DNA from: Elysia chlorotica
Taxonomy: Eukaryota; Mollusca; Gastropoda; Plakobranchidae
DNA: 64,000 bases
Reading direction: 5' to 3'
Assembly (NCBI GenBank): GCA_003991915.1
Contig: RQTK01000056.1
Span: forward strand, 362,169 to 426,168
How positions within the stretch are numbered: position 1 is the stretch's first letter; every line of letters begins with the position of its first letter. A program made the position numbers and the translations under genes. Under the pieces are notes generated by a model. That model searched no databases. It had not been told where the DNA came from and saw nothing but the letters and a program-made list of their open reading frames with translations. Positions 14,412-24,460 of this stretch are shown one piece after another.

Positions 14412-17400
14412 CATGATGTTTTGTTAACACAGAGTTGATGGAATTAGTGAATTTCCGATACTTTTCGACTAGACAAGCTTTAAATGTATAGCAGTCTCAC
14501 ACTTTTTCCTTAGAATTTTATCCTTAAAACATTTTGTCAAAATACATTAAAAAAACAAATCTGTGCCGAAAGATTTAAATAGCACTTACAAAATTTCCCA
14601 GAAAAAGGAAAAACAAAACTTAAAAGACACTAATGATGTAGGAACTTTTAATGTAAAATATTGGAGGCTTTTCTTACCGTCCATACAGCGGTGGAGGAAT
14701 GACAAGGATAAGTTCTTTGTTTGCTTCGTGAAACATTTCTCCCATGTGGTTAATAAAATGCACAAGTTCCCTGTGGAGCAAATTGAAAAAAAAAACCCAT
14801 AAAATAGAAAATAGCTGGAATACCTATGACTTTCCCCATATCGATAAAGCAAGTTCGTTATATATGATAATAAATGTATAAAAAGACTGGTTATATGTGT
14901 AATTTTGATGCAAAGTAACGTCAATCATGAAGTCCATAAATCACTTTTTTATGATAAAAAAACAAAACAAAAAAAAACAAAAAACAAACAAGAACAATAA
15001 CGTTAAGGGCCTCACAAGTTTTCTTCCTTTTTATTTTGCAAATTGAAGCATTTAGAAAATTAAATACCTTTTGGTGTGTTTTTTTTTTTAATTTTATGGA
15101 GAAGGCAAAACACAACAGTAAAAACTACAAAACTCCATAAACATAAAAAAGTTGAAAGAATTTGCAAGTTAAAAACTGTTCTTCTTTAGTCTACAAGAAC
15201 AATCTCTTCATTATGTCTGAAAGATCAAACATTGCCGGAGTCTACATTTTTTTTTTTTAAGCTTTATCTCAAAACTATTATATTCCAATCCAATAGGTAA
15301 CTAATTCTTCATAAAAAAAAGAACTTATGTAATAAAAATGCAACCTTCAGCTAAATTTGACCAGATAGTGATAAAATCAACTTACTTTCTCATGTTACCT
15401 CCAAGTTGAGGCCAGATCTCAATGACTGCACCTGGCCATTTGTAGCTCTGTTGGTGACATGTTTTAGAAGACATTTCAGATTTAAAGCAAACAAATAAGA
15501 AATCATTAAAGCAGTTCTTGGCTAATAACAGACAGTACGAAATCGTACAGTTTTTCTTTTATATTCAAAGATTTAGGTAATCCAGTAGCAGTATATCTTA
15601 TTCTGGTAAACAATCACATTTAGTTAAAAAAAAACAACAACAACCCAACTGCGCATTAAAACCTATACAAAGTGGTTCTTACTCAGTAACTATATGATAG
15701 ACTATCCCTCTTTGTCTCTAGGTATCACATTTGAGAAAAGCTTCACCAATGAACAACAATACTCATAACTGTCTGATCTCTTGACAGACCTTTGCCAAAA
15801 CTCATTTGCAATATTTCACATAATTACTGTAGCATTTTGTTAACATATAGCACACATTTCAATGATTTTTTAGAAATGGGCTCAGGAATTAGTAATTTTT
15901 GGGAGCCTTTTTTAAGATGTTTTTTTTTTTTTAATATCCCTTTATTGCATGTATCCTCTTTCCATGTGTTGCATCGCCTTTACATTTCAAATTTTAATAA
16001 TGTTAATAATAATACCCCAAATATTGGGTAATAAAAAGTTTATTCACTTCTGAATGAGTATCAAAATATAAGGGAAAAGGGAAATATTTAATATTACAAA
16101 AATAATGAAAAAATAATTTCTTTCTAAGAAATTTGTGTAGTGAATTTTTGTTATGATATTACAAAAAAGCTATTGAGTCATTTCAATATGGCGACACAAA
16201 AAAATCTAGACCAAACTCTATGGAATATATATTGAAGATCTAAATTATTTCTTCACCTTTAGAATTTTGAGAATGCTATCAATACAGTCTTCAATGTTGT
16301 CTTCATTGTTGAAGGTGGCTGTGAAATCATCGTAGCTCCAGCCATCAAATAAAACTCTGGGAACTGGATAAGAAGGGCTTTTTTAAAATCAAATATGACC
16401 AAAACAGGGTTAAAAATTTCATATAAAAAGGTGAAATTCAAACTTCTGTAATTAGGTCTTTGTTGATTTCACAACGTACACCATCAGCCCACAGACAGGT
16501 ATCATGACAAATGTCTGACAAATTCATGTGCTCCTACACAGAGACGAACGGACACAAAAAAAAAAACAACAACAACAATATAGCAGCTTATGGTGTTATA
16601 CTGACACTAACCTTACCAGTTTCAAACATGGCATCCTGATCAGGATTCAGATCTGGGATACCCTAATTAAACTCAACAAGCTGTACTAATTCAGCTACCA
16701 CGCAAACGTTTATTCTATAGAGTAAAACATCTTTTGCTAAATTGGAAAAAAATTATGCTTTTTGAAGGCCAAAATGTTCTTATTGATTATCCTTTTAACT
16801 GGCATGTTTCAAGGCTTATCAATACTTATTATTTTGAAATGGGATCACAGGTACTTGCAATGCCAAAATTTGCTGATACTAGGCATACCCCATGATATTC
16901 AGCTGAGTATCAAAACAGGTTCTCATGCTGTTTAAAATTTGTTTTCCTCTTGAAGCAATATTTTGATCTAGCACCATTTGTCATATATGAAATGTGTATT
17001 GCTTCTTAATCAGACCTACCCATTTGTGTCTTCCTTCCTTTCAAAACGTCAGAGATCCAACCTGCAAATTTGAAAATATTTGTTTATCTTATTTGAATAA
17101 GAGAAGCTGAGTGACAACTCTGTTAATATATTACACTGCAAGCAAAGTATGCTAAAGCACTGAAAAGAAAGTAATGTGTTCAATTTACTGCACAAGACAA
17201 GTTAATACAATTTGATTTTGATTTCTTTATTTACTCTCTGGTAGATAGGCTCCTGAACGTTGAGTTTGACTGGGATCCAGACCATCTATCTGATGAAGTT
17301 AATAATAATACCCCAAATATTGGTTAATAAAAAGTTTATTCACTTCTGAATGAGTATCAACATATGTGGGAAATATTTTATAAAAAAAAATAGTGAAAAA

Positions 17401-20400
17401 ATAATTGCTTTCTAATAAATTAGTGTAGTGAATTTTTGCTATGATATTACAAAAAAGCTATATTGCGTCATTTCAGTATGGCCATATACAAAAAAATAGA
17501 CCAAACTCTATGGAATATACATTGAAGATCTAAATTATTTTTTCACCTTTAGAATTTTGAGAATGCTATCAATACAGTCCTCTATGCTGTCTTCATTGTT
17601 GAAGGTGGCTGTGAAATCATCGTAGCTCCAGCCATCAAACAAAACTCTTGGTACTGGACAAGTAGGTTTTTTTTTTTAAATAGAATTTCACCAAAATAAG
17701 GTTAAACATTCCATATAAAAATGTGAAATTCAAACTTCTGTAATTAGGTCTTTGTTGATTTCACAACGTACACCATCAGCCCACAGACAGGTATCATGAC
17801 CTATGTCTGACAAACTCATATGCTCCTACCTCGAGAAGAGCACACACAAAAAAAACAACAACAATATAGATGCTAATGGTGTTTTACTGACACTAACCTT
17901 ACCAGTTTCAAACATGGCATCCTGATCAGGATTCAGATCTGGGATACCCTAATTAAATTCAACAAGCTGTACTAATTCAGCTACCACGCAAACGTTTATT
18001 CTATAGAGTAAAACATCTTTTGCTAAATTAGTAAAAAATTATACTTTTTGGAGACCAAAATGTTTTTGTCTGTTAATCTTATAACTGGCATGTTTTATGG
18101 CTTATCACTATTTTGAAATGGGATGAATGGTACTTGCAATGCCAAAATTTGCTGACACTAGGCATACCCCATGATATTCAGCTGAGTATCAGAATAGATC
18201 AACATGCTGTTTAAAAATTGTTTTCCTCTTGAAGCAACATTTTGATCTAGCACCGTTTGTCATATATGAAATGTGTATTGCTTCTTAATCAGACCTACCC
18301 ATTTGTGTCTTCCTTCCTTTCAAAACGTCAGAGATCCAACCTGCAAAATTGAAAATATTTGTTTATCTGATTTTAATAAGAGAAGCTGAGTGACAACATA
18401 AAAACACTTAAAATTTTGAAAAATGATAAAATTCTGTTAACATTTTACACTACAAGCAATGTATGCTAAAGAACTGAAAAGAAAGTAATATGACCAGTTT
18501 ACTGCACGTGACAAGTTAATACAATTTAGTCATTGTCTAAAGCTGCTGAATTTGTATAACTACGTTGAAAGTTAAGTTTTCCTTTTTTTTTTCAGTTAGA
18601 CCTGTATAATAAGAGTATGTGCACAAACACACAGCTTAAAAAATTGTACTTGTCCCAACATCATAAGACTCTGTGTAATTAATTTCAGCTAAGACATTAA
18701 ATCATACAAACCCTTCGAACATTGCACTGTCCGATTTATGAATAGCTAAATTGTATACCGGAGCTCACAAGTGTGCACAATTTCTTAAAATATCATGAAG
18801 TTAAATATTACGGTTTGATCAAAGTAATTTTAGGTGGAACACAATTACTTTATTTTTTAAAAAGTATATATAGACATTTGAACGATGTATATTGGTTTCA
18901 ACAGAATTATAATTTTATGAATGCTTTGTAGTAACAATGTCAATAAAAAAAGTTCAATCATGACAATATCGGAACAGAGTTTGATCTATATGGATTCTCT
19001 ACCTTTGTCAATGTCATGGGTGCCTTGTATACTGTATCCTTTACCATTCCGTTTAATCTGGAGCCACACGGGTCCGTTTAATCTGGAGCCACACGGGCGA
19101 TACATACTTGAACTTCGAGCCAAATAGTTTGGCAATGTCATATCCGTGGTTGTTCCACTGAGGATCAATGGATTGCATCAAGATGAAAGATGTAATGTAT
19201 TTATATTATTCAATTATGGATTCTTCACGCGTTACAGGACCTTTTCTTTAGTGAAGATTAAGAAGCAGGTTGATTCAACATTGAAGGGAACCTCATTATT
19301 CAAATTATTTGGGAATGGACCAAGTCTTTGAATTGAGAAGATTTGAATTACTATAATTATTTCACAATAATGGCCACAACTGAACCACAACAGTGATGAA
19401 AATTCCCTGTTTGAAAATCATCTTCTTTATAAGTATTAGACCCTTCCTTCCCCTTTCAGTATTCTAAAGGATTAAGTTACATTTTCAAAGGACCTTAACA
19501 AGAAGAACTGCTGCCGGAGAGGTTTCAAAAAATATCTAGAATTGTTCAGTTACCAACAAACACAAATTTTAACTTGCAGAGTATTTATTGAAAAAATGTC
19601 TTATGCCCCTTAAACTTGAATTCAAAAGATAATAGACTTCACTGCGCTTGTCGCCTGTACCCTGTTGAAGAACAAATTAGCTGACGTGAAAACACAACAA
19701 CAAAAAGTAATAACCCTTCCAGTATACTTTAATTTACAAGAGCCGCAAAAATGTGATACCGCAACAGATGAGTTTTCTATCTATAGCTCTTTTTTTGGTG
19801 TACACACAAATTACCGGTGTAATGTAGGCAAGAGTCTCTCCTTCAAAATTCGTAACTTCTGAGTCTCTGTCAAAGTAAAGTGAATGCTCTTTTACAATAT
19901 CCTTCACTTTTGGTGTCGCTGAAACTAAGCCTCTGGAGACAACACTTTTATCTGCAAATTCCACCTGTTTAAAAGGATGTGTACAACAAAACGGGGTTTT
20001 GAATAAATTTTGTTCACCTCATGTGTAAATTTATATGAGATAAGTTATACTACTGATAATAGCTGCCTTTCAAAACCATATCGAAATGTTAACGTAAATG
20101 CCAATATTTAGTTTGAACATTACAACATAAATAGAAAAGAAAAGAAAGCAGGGTCTTCATTCAGAGCGTCTAAAGTAATATTGTCATTTCCTTGCAAATA
20201 TATTTTTCCTTTTTTTTTCCATGTCAATTATAAAACTTGCAAATTGAGATTTGTCTACCTTTTTCTTGTAAAAAAAAAAAAAAGGTCTAAAAGAAAGAAA
20301 ATATATAATTAATCTACATTTAATCATGCTACTACTTCAGCACATGGTGTATCATTATCAATAACAGTAAAGTGTAACATCATCTCCACCAACAAAGTAC

Positions 20401-20508
20401 CTTGTTTTGTTTCTTCTTCTTCCCTCGATCACTCTTTGAAAGTGTAGCCTGTGATAGCTGGATAGTCAATAAAATGGTAAAACAAATGCGAACATGCTGG
20501 AACATCAT
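11012..20508 (-). CDS. CHID1: Chitinase domain-containing protein 1 (CHID1 / SI-CLP), multi-exon
   Basis: Spliced exons on the minus strand, in gene order: 20401-20508, 19815-19964, 19003-19157, 18299-18340, 17547-17653 (or second copies 17020-17061, 16257-16363), 15386-15447, 14678-14770, 13831-13929, 12806-12964, 11878-11955, 11012-11153. All borders fit GT-AG and the phases join. Using one copy of the duplicated exons and one copy of the 25-bp repeat in exon 3 gives 389 residues, close to the human protein (about 393). Residues 1-20 look like a signal peptide, followed by TLSKSD as in vertebrate CHID1. Other matches are [33 protein letters not shown] (about 252-259), [11 protein letters not shown] and the C-terminal [14 protein letters not shown]. 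The family is a GH18-fold lectin-like protein of lysosomes and secretion that binds oligosaccharides; it lacks the chitinase DxxDxDxE motif, and here the equivalent strand reads AVIEIW, so no chitinase activity is expected. As assembled, exon 3 carries a frameshift. A possible minus-strand AATAAA lies at 10585-10590. Confidence 0.93.
12640..12780 (+). repeat. (ATT)n microsatellite with SINE-tail-like flank
   Basis: CCTGGTTCATTCTGATCATGA and CTTGGCGATGTATAAATCAT precede about 70 bp of ATT, in CHID1 intron 9. Confidence 0.6.
14359..14412. repeat. (ATT)n microsatellite
   Basis: About 18 ATT units in CHID1 intron 7. Confidence 0.95.
16257..16363 (-). CDS. CHID1: CHID1 exon 5, downstream copy (5A)
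   Basis: A 107-nt exon with acceptor ATCCAG and donor GTGAAG. It encodes the same product as 5B except Asn for Ser (NNEDNIED). It is directly followed in gene order by exon 6 at 15386-15447, with which it joins in phase 0. Confidence 0.85.
17020..17061 (-). CDS. CHID1: CHID1 exon 4, downstream copy (4A)
   Basis: Identical 42-nt copy of exon 4B with intact acceptor (TTGCAG) and donor (GTAGGT). Joining it after 5B would break the frame, because exon 5 ends in phase 0 while exon 4 needs one base carried in. Confidence 0.85.
17547..17653 (-). CDS. CHID1: CHID1 exon 5, upstream copy (5B)
   Basis: A 107-nt exon between GTCCAG and CTAAAG|GTGAAA. It encodes [14 protein letters not shown], then [16 protein letters not shown] and ILKILK. 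It differs from copy 5A by six bases, five of them silent and one giving Ser instead of Asn. Confidence 0.85.
18299..18340 (-). CDS. CHID1: CHID1 exon 4, upstream copy (4B)
   Basis: A 42-nt exon between TTGCAG and ATGG|GTAGGT. With the G carried over from exon 3 it encodes [14 protein letters not shown] and leaves one G for the next exon. It is identical in sequence to the second copy at 17020-17061. Confidence 0.85.
19003..19157 (-). CDS. CHID1: CHID1 exon 3, disrupted by an exact 25-bp tandem repeat
   Basis: The acceptor CAG|TGG and donor AAAG|GTAGAG are intact. The exon encodes [16 protein letters not shown] and SPVWLQIKR, very close to vertebrate CHID1. A 25-bp block (19048-19072) is repeated exactly at 19073-19097. 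Since 25 is 8 codons plus 1, the frame shifts after IKR and reaches a TAA a few codons later. With one copy removed the exon is 130 nt, the frame continues through [16 protein letters not shown], and its phase fits both neighbours. Confidence 0.9.
19048..19097. repeat. Perfect 25-bp tandem duplication inside CHID1 exon 3
   Basis: Positions 19048-19072 and 19073-19097 are identical over all 25 bases; each encodes the conserved PVWLQIKR segment on the minus strand. It is the only frame break in the gene model. Confidence 0.97.
20401..20508 (-). CDS. CHID1: CHID1 exon 1 with start codon and signal peptide
   Basis: Two adjacent ATG codons (20506-20508 and 20503-20505) follow CACC, a good Kozak context. 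The exon encodes 36 residues: a hydrophobic segment ([14 protein letters not shown]) typical of a signal peptide, then a short basic tail rich in Lys. It ends AAG|GTAC in phase 0. An in-frame upstream ATG at 20562 is possible but would bury the signal peptide, so I prefer 20508. Confidence 0.85.
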
Positions 20509-21733
20509 GGTGAACACCAAATCTGAAACTACAACAGAAGTAAAAGTAATGTTAAGATACATTGAGTCTGTAGTTATATAAAATAAGTATTTATCTCTGA
20601 TACTTTTCCAATGTTCTATCTACACAAGAGCAATTTTCTTACTAACACTGAGTGATTGAGTTTATGACTTTAAAGTGATTTTATTAACATGGAGTGACTT
20701 TTTTACTGACACAAAGTGATTTGCTTACTAACATGAAGTGATTTTATTGACATGGACTGATGGAGGGGATAGTAGGGGATGAGGGTAAAACTTGGGCAGC
20801 CTATTCTCGCACCTAGTCTCAGCCTAATATAAAGCAGTGGATGAGGGTTCAATTAGGCCATGAATACTTTATTTTAAAGAACTAAGTTTTTCGGATTTTG
20901 CTCTTAGAATGCACTTCTAAAGAGGTTATATTTGTGAGTACAATAGGCCTACTGGTGTAGCTTATGAATCACTGCATATTTTTTTTAAGCGTAGGCTATT
21001 TCGATGTTGTACTCATGAACCTAGATTCTATGTTAGAAAGTGGACAGTCTGAAGTGAACTCCCCCCTCCCCCAATTTAAAAAAAAAACCACCTCTTAAAG
21101 GGTCTAAAATTTAGGTTTTAATATGAATGATAGAATCTAGATCTAGATCTATCAACCATGAACTTCAAAGTTATAAAATGACAATAATCTTGATTTAAAT
21201 ACACACATTCTATATCAGTCATTATGCAAATTCAAAAAAGAATGCCAAGTGAAAATTCTTCGATTTTTATTTATAAAAGTAGTCTAAAATTACCGTTAAA
21301 TCATACGTAAACATTTGCCAATAACCGGTACATCTTTTTCACAACTGATACCGAAAGTAGACAAATTATGCCCTTATTCTTAATATAGTTTTTGCAGTTT
21401 TAAATTTTCCAAAACAAGATTATTCCTTACAACAATTTTTATATATTTTTAGGTATCGAGCCAACGTTTGTGTATATTTTCATAACTTATTGATCATGAG
21501 GTGGAACATAAACTTTGATATTGCAAGAGAAAAGAGTTGCATGAAATTGTAGATTATATATATTTTACAATATTTTATCTAATAACATCTGTAATGTCAA
21601 TACGAATGATGTAAATGGTTTATGACGATATATCAAGTTCAATTTTTAGAGATAATCGAGTACTACATTATCCAACAGCCAAGACTTGAAGCAGTCAATC
21701 GCCGATGCAAGTCGCCCTGCTGCAAATTGCAAA
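20509..21733. promoter_or_regulatory. Head-to-head intergenic region between CHID1 and the M3 oligopeptidase-like gene
   Basis: The two start codons point away from each other with about 1.2 kb between them, so this stretch should hold both 5' UTRs and promoters, possibly a shared bidirectional promoter. It is AT-rich and I see no clear CpG island or TATA box that decides a start site. It holds a degenerate repeat at 20638-20763 and a short AGATCT run at 21137-21151. Role inferred from position only. Confidence 0.5.
20638..20763. repeat. Degenerate minisatellite upstream of CHID1
   Basis: About five units of roughly 24-27 bp, each built around TTA(C/T)TAACATGNAGTGATT with substitutions. It lies 130-255 bp upstream of the CHID1 start codon, in the presumed 5' UTR or promoter. 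Confidence 0.6.
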
Positions 21734-21840
21734 ATGGCTTTAGCTCTAAGCAGAGGTCGTGCCAGTCCGATTTCTTTAACATTTCGGCTATGGAAATCAT
21801 ATCTCCGCCAAGCATCCAGCGCCACCTCTTATTATGTTTT
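21734..21840 (+). CDS. Exon 1 of the M3 gene: mitochondrial-type presequence
   Basis: The ATG is in a good context (AAAATGG). The exon encodes 35 residues plus two bases and ends TTTT|GTAAGTAAG. The two carried bases complete a Leu codon with exon 2, which needs exactly phase 2. The peptide begins MALALSRGRASP and continues with Arg, Lys, Ser and Thr, no acidic residue and alternating hydrophobics, as in mitochondrial targeting sequences. The enzyme core begins about residue 50, as in OpdA. The exon was found by phase and composition, so it needs transcript support. Confidence 0.7.
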
Positions 21841-24398
21841 GTAAGTAAGCTAAATAAGATAGCAATTCAGTAGTAGACTCTATCTGTATGACCTTCCACC
21901 GAGATTCCACATTCAGTCAGTTCAGTTATAGATCTAATTATAAATAGCCTATCTAGGCTAATAATAACATATCTAATTCTAGAGTTAGATCTATGAGAAA
22001 ATGCCAATCATTTCCACAACACAGACCGCAAAGCGATTGCTCTGGATCGGCCTTACATTTTTTACCCATAAAATGCAATGCGTCAAATAACTGCCTCCCT
22101 GTGAAAAAACTACAAGCCCTGCGCTTGGTTATTCACTGACTATGACTGAGTCGACACTGCCGGTTACTGAGTAACTAACATTGGTAGTGGGCCTTCATTC
22201 ATCTTTAGCATGCAGGAACCTCATGAAATGATAGGCCCCTGTATAGATCTAGACCCAGAAAATATCAACCAATGAAATCAGTTAGTTTGGCGGATACTCA
22301 GCCTCCTAGTCACATTATGACTGTTACATCACTAATCATAGCCTGAACCTCAAAGAAAGGAAAGGACTGAGGAAGGAGAAAATACCCCCTGTAGAGATCT
22401 TGGGTTTATCTTGTTTGCGGTTTTTAAATCCTGTGTATAGAAAGACGGATGGACCGTAGGTGTAGGGGAAGATGGTGATAAAAGCCATGCTTTGACTGAT
22501 TCACATATATGGGAGTGTCGAAAGCTGCCCCATCATGATACTAAGACAGACAGACAGATAGTGCTGATATACACACACATTGATATAAAACAGGTGCTGA
22601 CCACATTCTTGAACTTCATTCTGTTCTGTTTTGTGTGACTGTGGGCTTGTACTTGCAAATGGCTCACTTTTACAATGTACTGAATATATTTGGATAGTAG
22701 GCAGACAAGTACTGCCGGTGCTTTGCTTGATAATGTTTGATCATTACCGCCTCTTGATAACTCCATCTGTCGTAGCCTGCGCTTGCGAGCACACAATGCG
22801 ATACTTGGTAGGTGCCCTAAAATCTGTTGTGATATATTCTAGAAATTTATGGGATGTCGAACTTATTTATTATTTTTAGCGTTGGCTCAGTAGGGGCGTA
22901 AAGATAGTTCCGTCGACAATGCTCGGGACTGAGGAGCAGAAGGTCCAAGGTTCAAATCTTCGGAGAGGTAGCTCTTTTTCCACCCACCCTTTTTCTGCTC
23001 ATCTCTTTAAAAAACCTATCATTGTAACTGAAACTTACTACATGTACAGCTATTGAATATTAAATAAGTTTAAGCGTGATCACCTGCAAGAAAGAAAGTT
23101 TTGTTTAATTCCCTCAACATATAAAAAATCATTACAAAGTAGCAAAATCATTAACTTCTCAGGGGGGAAAAATATCGGCAACATCAGAGCAACACTAAGA
23201 CTAAGAGCATCAGTTAACCAGGTGAACAGTACTGCCACACACCCTTTTTTTACACCCAGTCATCTGACCATTCTGGGTTCAGATTTTGTACTAAAAATTA
23301 TCTTATCCTCCCTCTATCTCTCTCTCTCTGTCTCTCTCTCTCTCTCTCTATTTCTCTCTCTCTCTCTATTTCTCTCTCTCTCTCTCTCTCATTATTAACA
23401 TTAAGGAGATTGCTTTCTCCTTTTATTTTTTTAACTATATTGTTGTTTCTTGTTTGTAAATTAATATTTGAGGGAGAGTCTTTCCAAGTTTTTTTTTTTC
23501 TTTTTTCTTTTTTTGTTAGTGAAAATTGCAATGTGTTCATACTGTATTCAAAGTGGGATTAAGTCACAAGGAAACTTGTAACAATTTCTAGTAAATGTTC
23601 TCTCTGCAGATTACCAGAAATACCCCCAGACACAGCAGAGACAAATGCAGTCATGAGGACAGATCAACTGCCCCAGTTTTCTGAAATCACTCCTCAAAAA
23701 AGTGTAGCTGCTTGTGCAAAGCTTGCTATAGAATATGAGACCAAGCTGGAAAACCATGTGGAAAGTCTTGCAGGCAAGTTTCTCTTTTATTCTGTATTGT
23801 CAGTTCTAAGAATTTTTTGTGCACCATAAATAGTAAATGGAAAAGTTTGGTCTTTCATTTTGCTTTTAAAAGTGCATTGTAAAAAAAAATAAACTTTGAT
23901 TCTTAAATAAATTTCATCAACTATAATTGTATTGAAATATATTTTCTTTGGTCATTGATTTGTGTTAAAATGAATGTTTTGCAGCATTTGCAATTTAACT
24001 CTGTTACTTTTTAGTACAGTCTTTATTCTATGTTATAAAAAAAAAACCATACTAGTTATTTTTTAGATATTTTAATCACAGTTCATGGAAAAACATGTCT
24101 TCTTCTTAATAAGCTTATACAAATGTATATAATTAAATATTGATATTCCTGATGCCTGTGATCAGATTTTTACATTGCAGTTATATGTTTCTATGTAAAA
24201 AGTAAAAAGTAACCTTGTAAATCTTGTCTACAGACCTGAAACAGGAAAGGACATTTGAGAATCTGTACAGTCCCCTGGAGGAGATTGCAGTCCCTCTCAA
24301 TACAGCTTGGGCCACAGTCAAGAACCTTAACTATGCCACAGATGGTTTCCACAAGACATTTTCTCGGGTGATTTGCTTGATTGTTTTTCTTTTTGTTT

Positions 24399-24460
<62 letters not shown>

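Larger units (their letters stand above)
16002..18529. repeat. Tandem duplication of about 1.2 kb spanning CHID1 exons 4-5
   Basis: Copy A is about 16002-17216 and copy B about 17298-18529; homologous exons are offset by 1279 and 1290 bp. Both begin GTTAATAATAATACCCCAAA and both contain the same introns with scattered substitutions and small indels, including a difference in length before the distal end. About 80 bp (17217-17297) separate the copies and have no counterpart at the outer edges. Confidence 0.93.

Noticed and set aside
16259-16441. 60-codon minus-strand frame over CHID1 exon 5A
   Set aside because: It is in the wrong frame; the conserved peptide [14 protein letters not shown] is read in another frame between clear splice sites.
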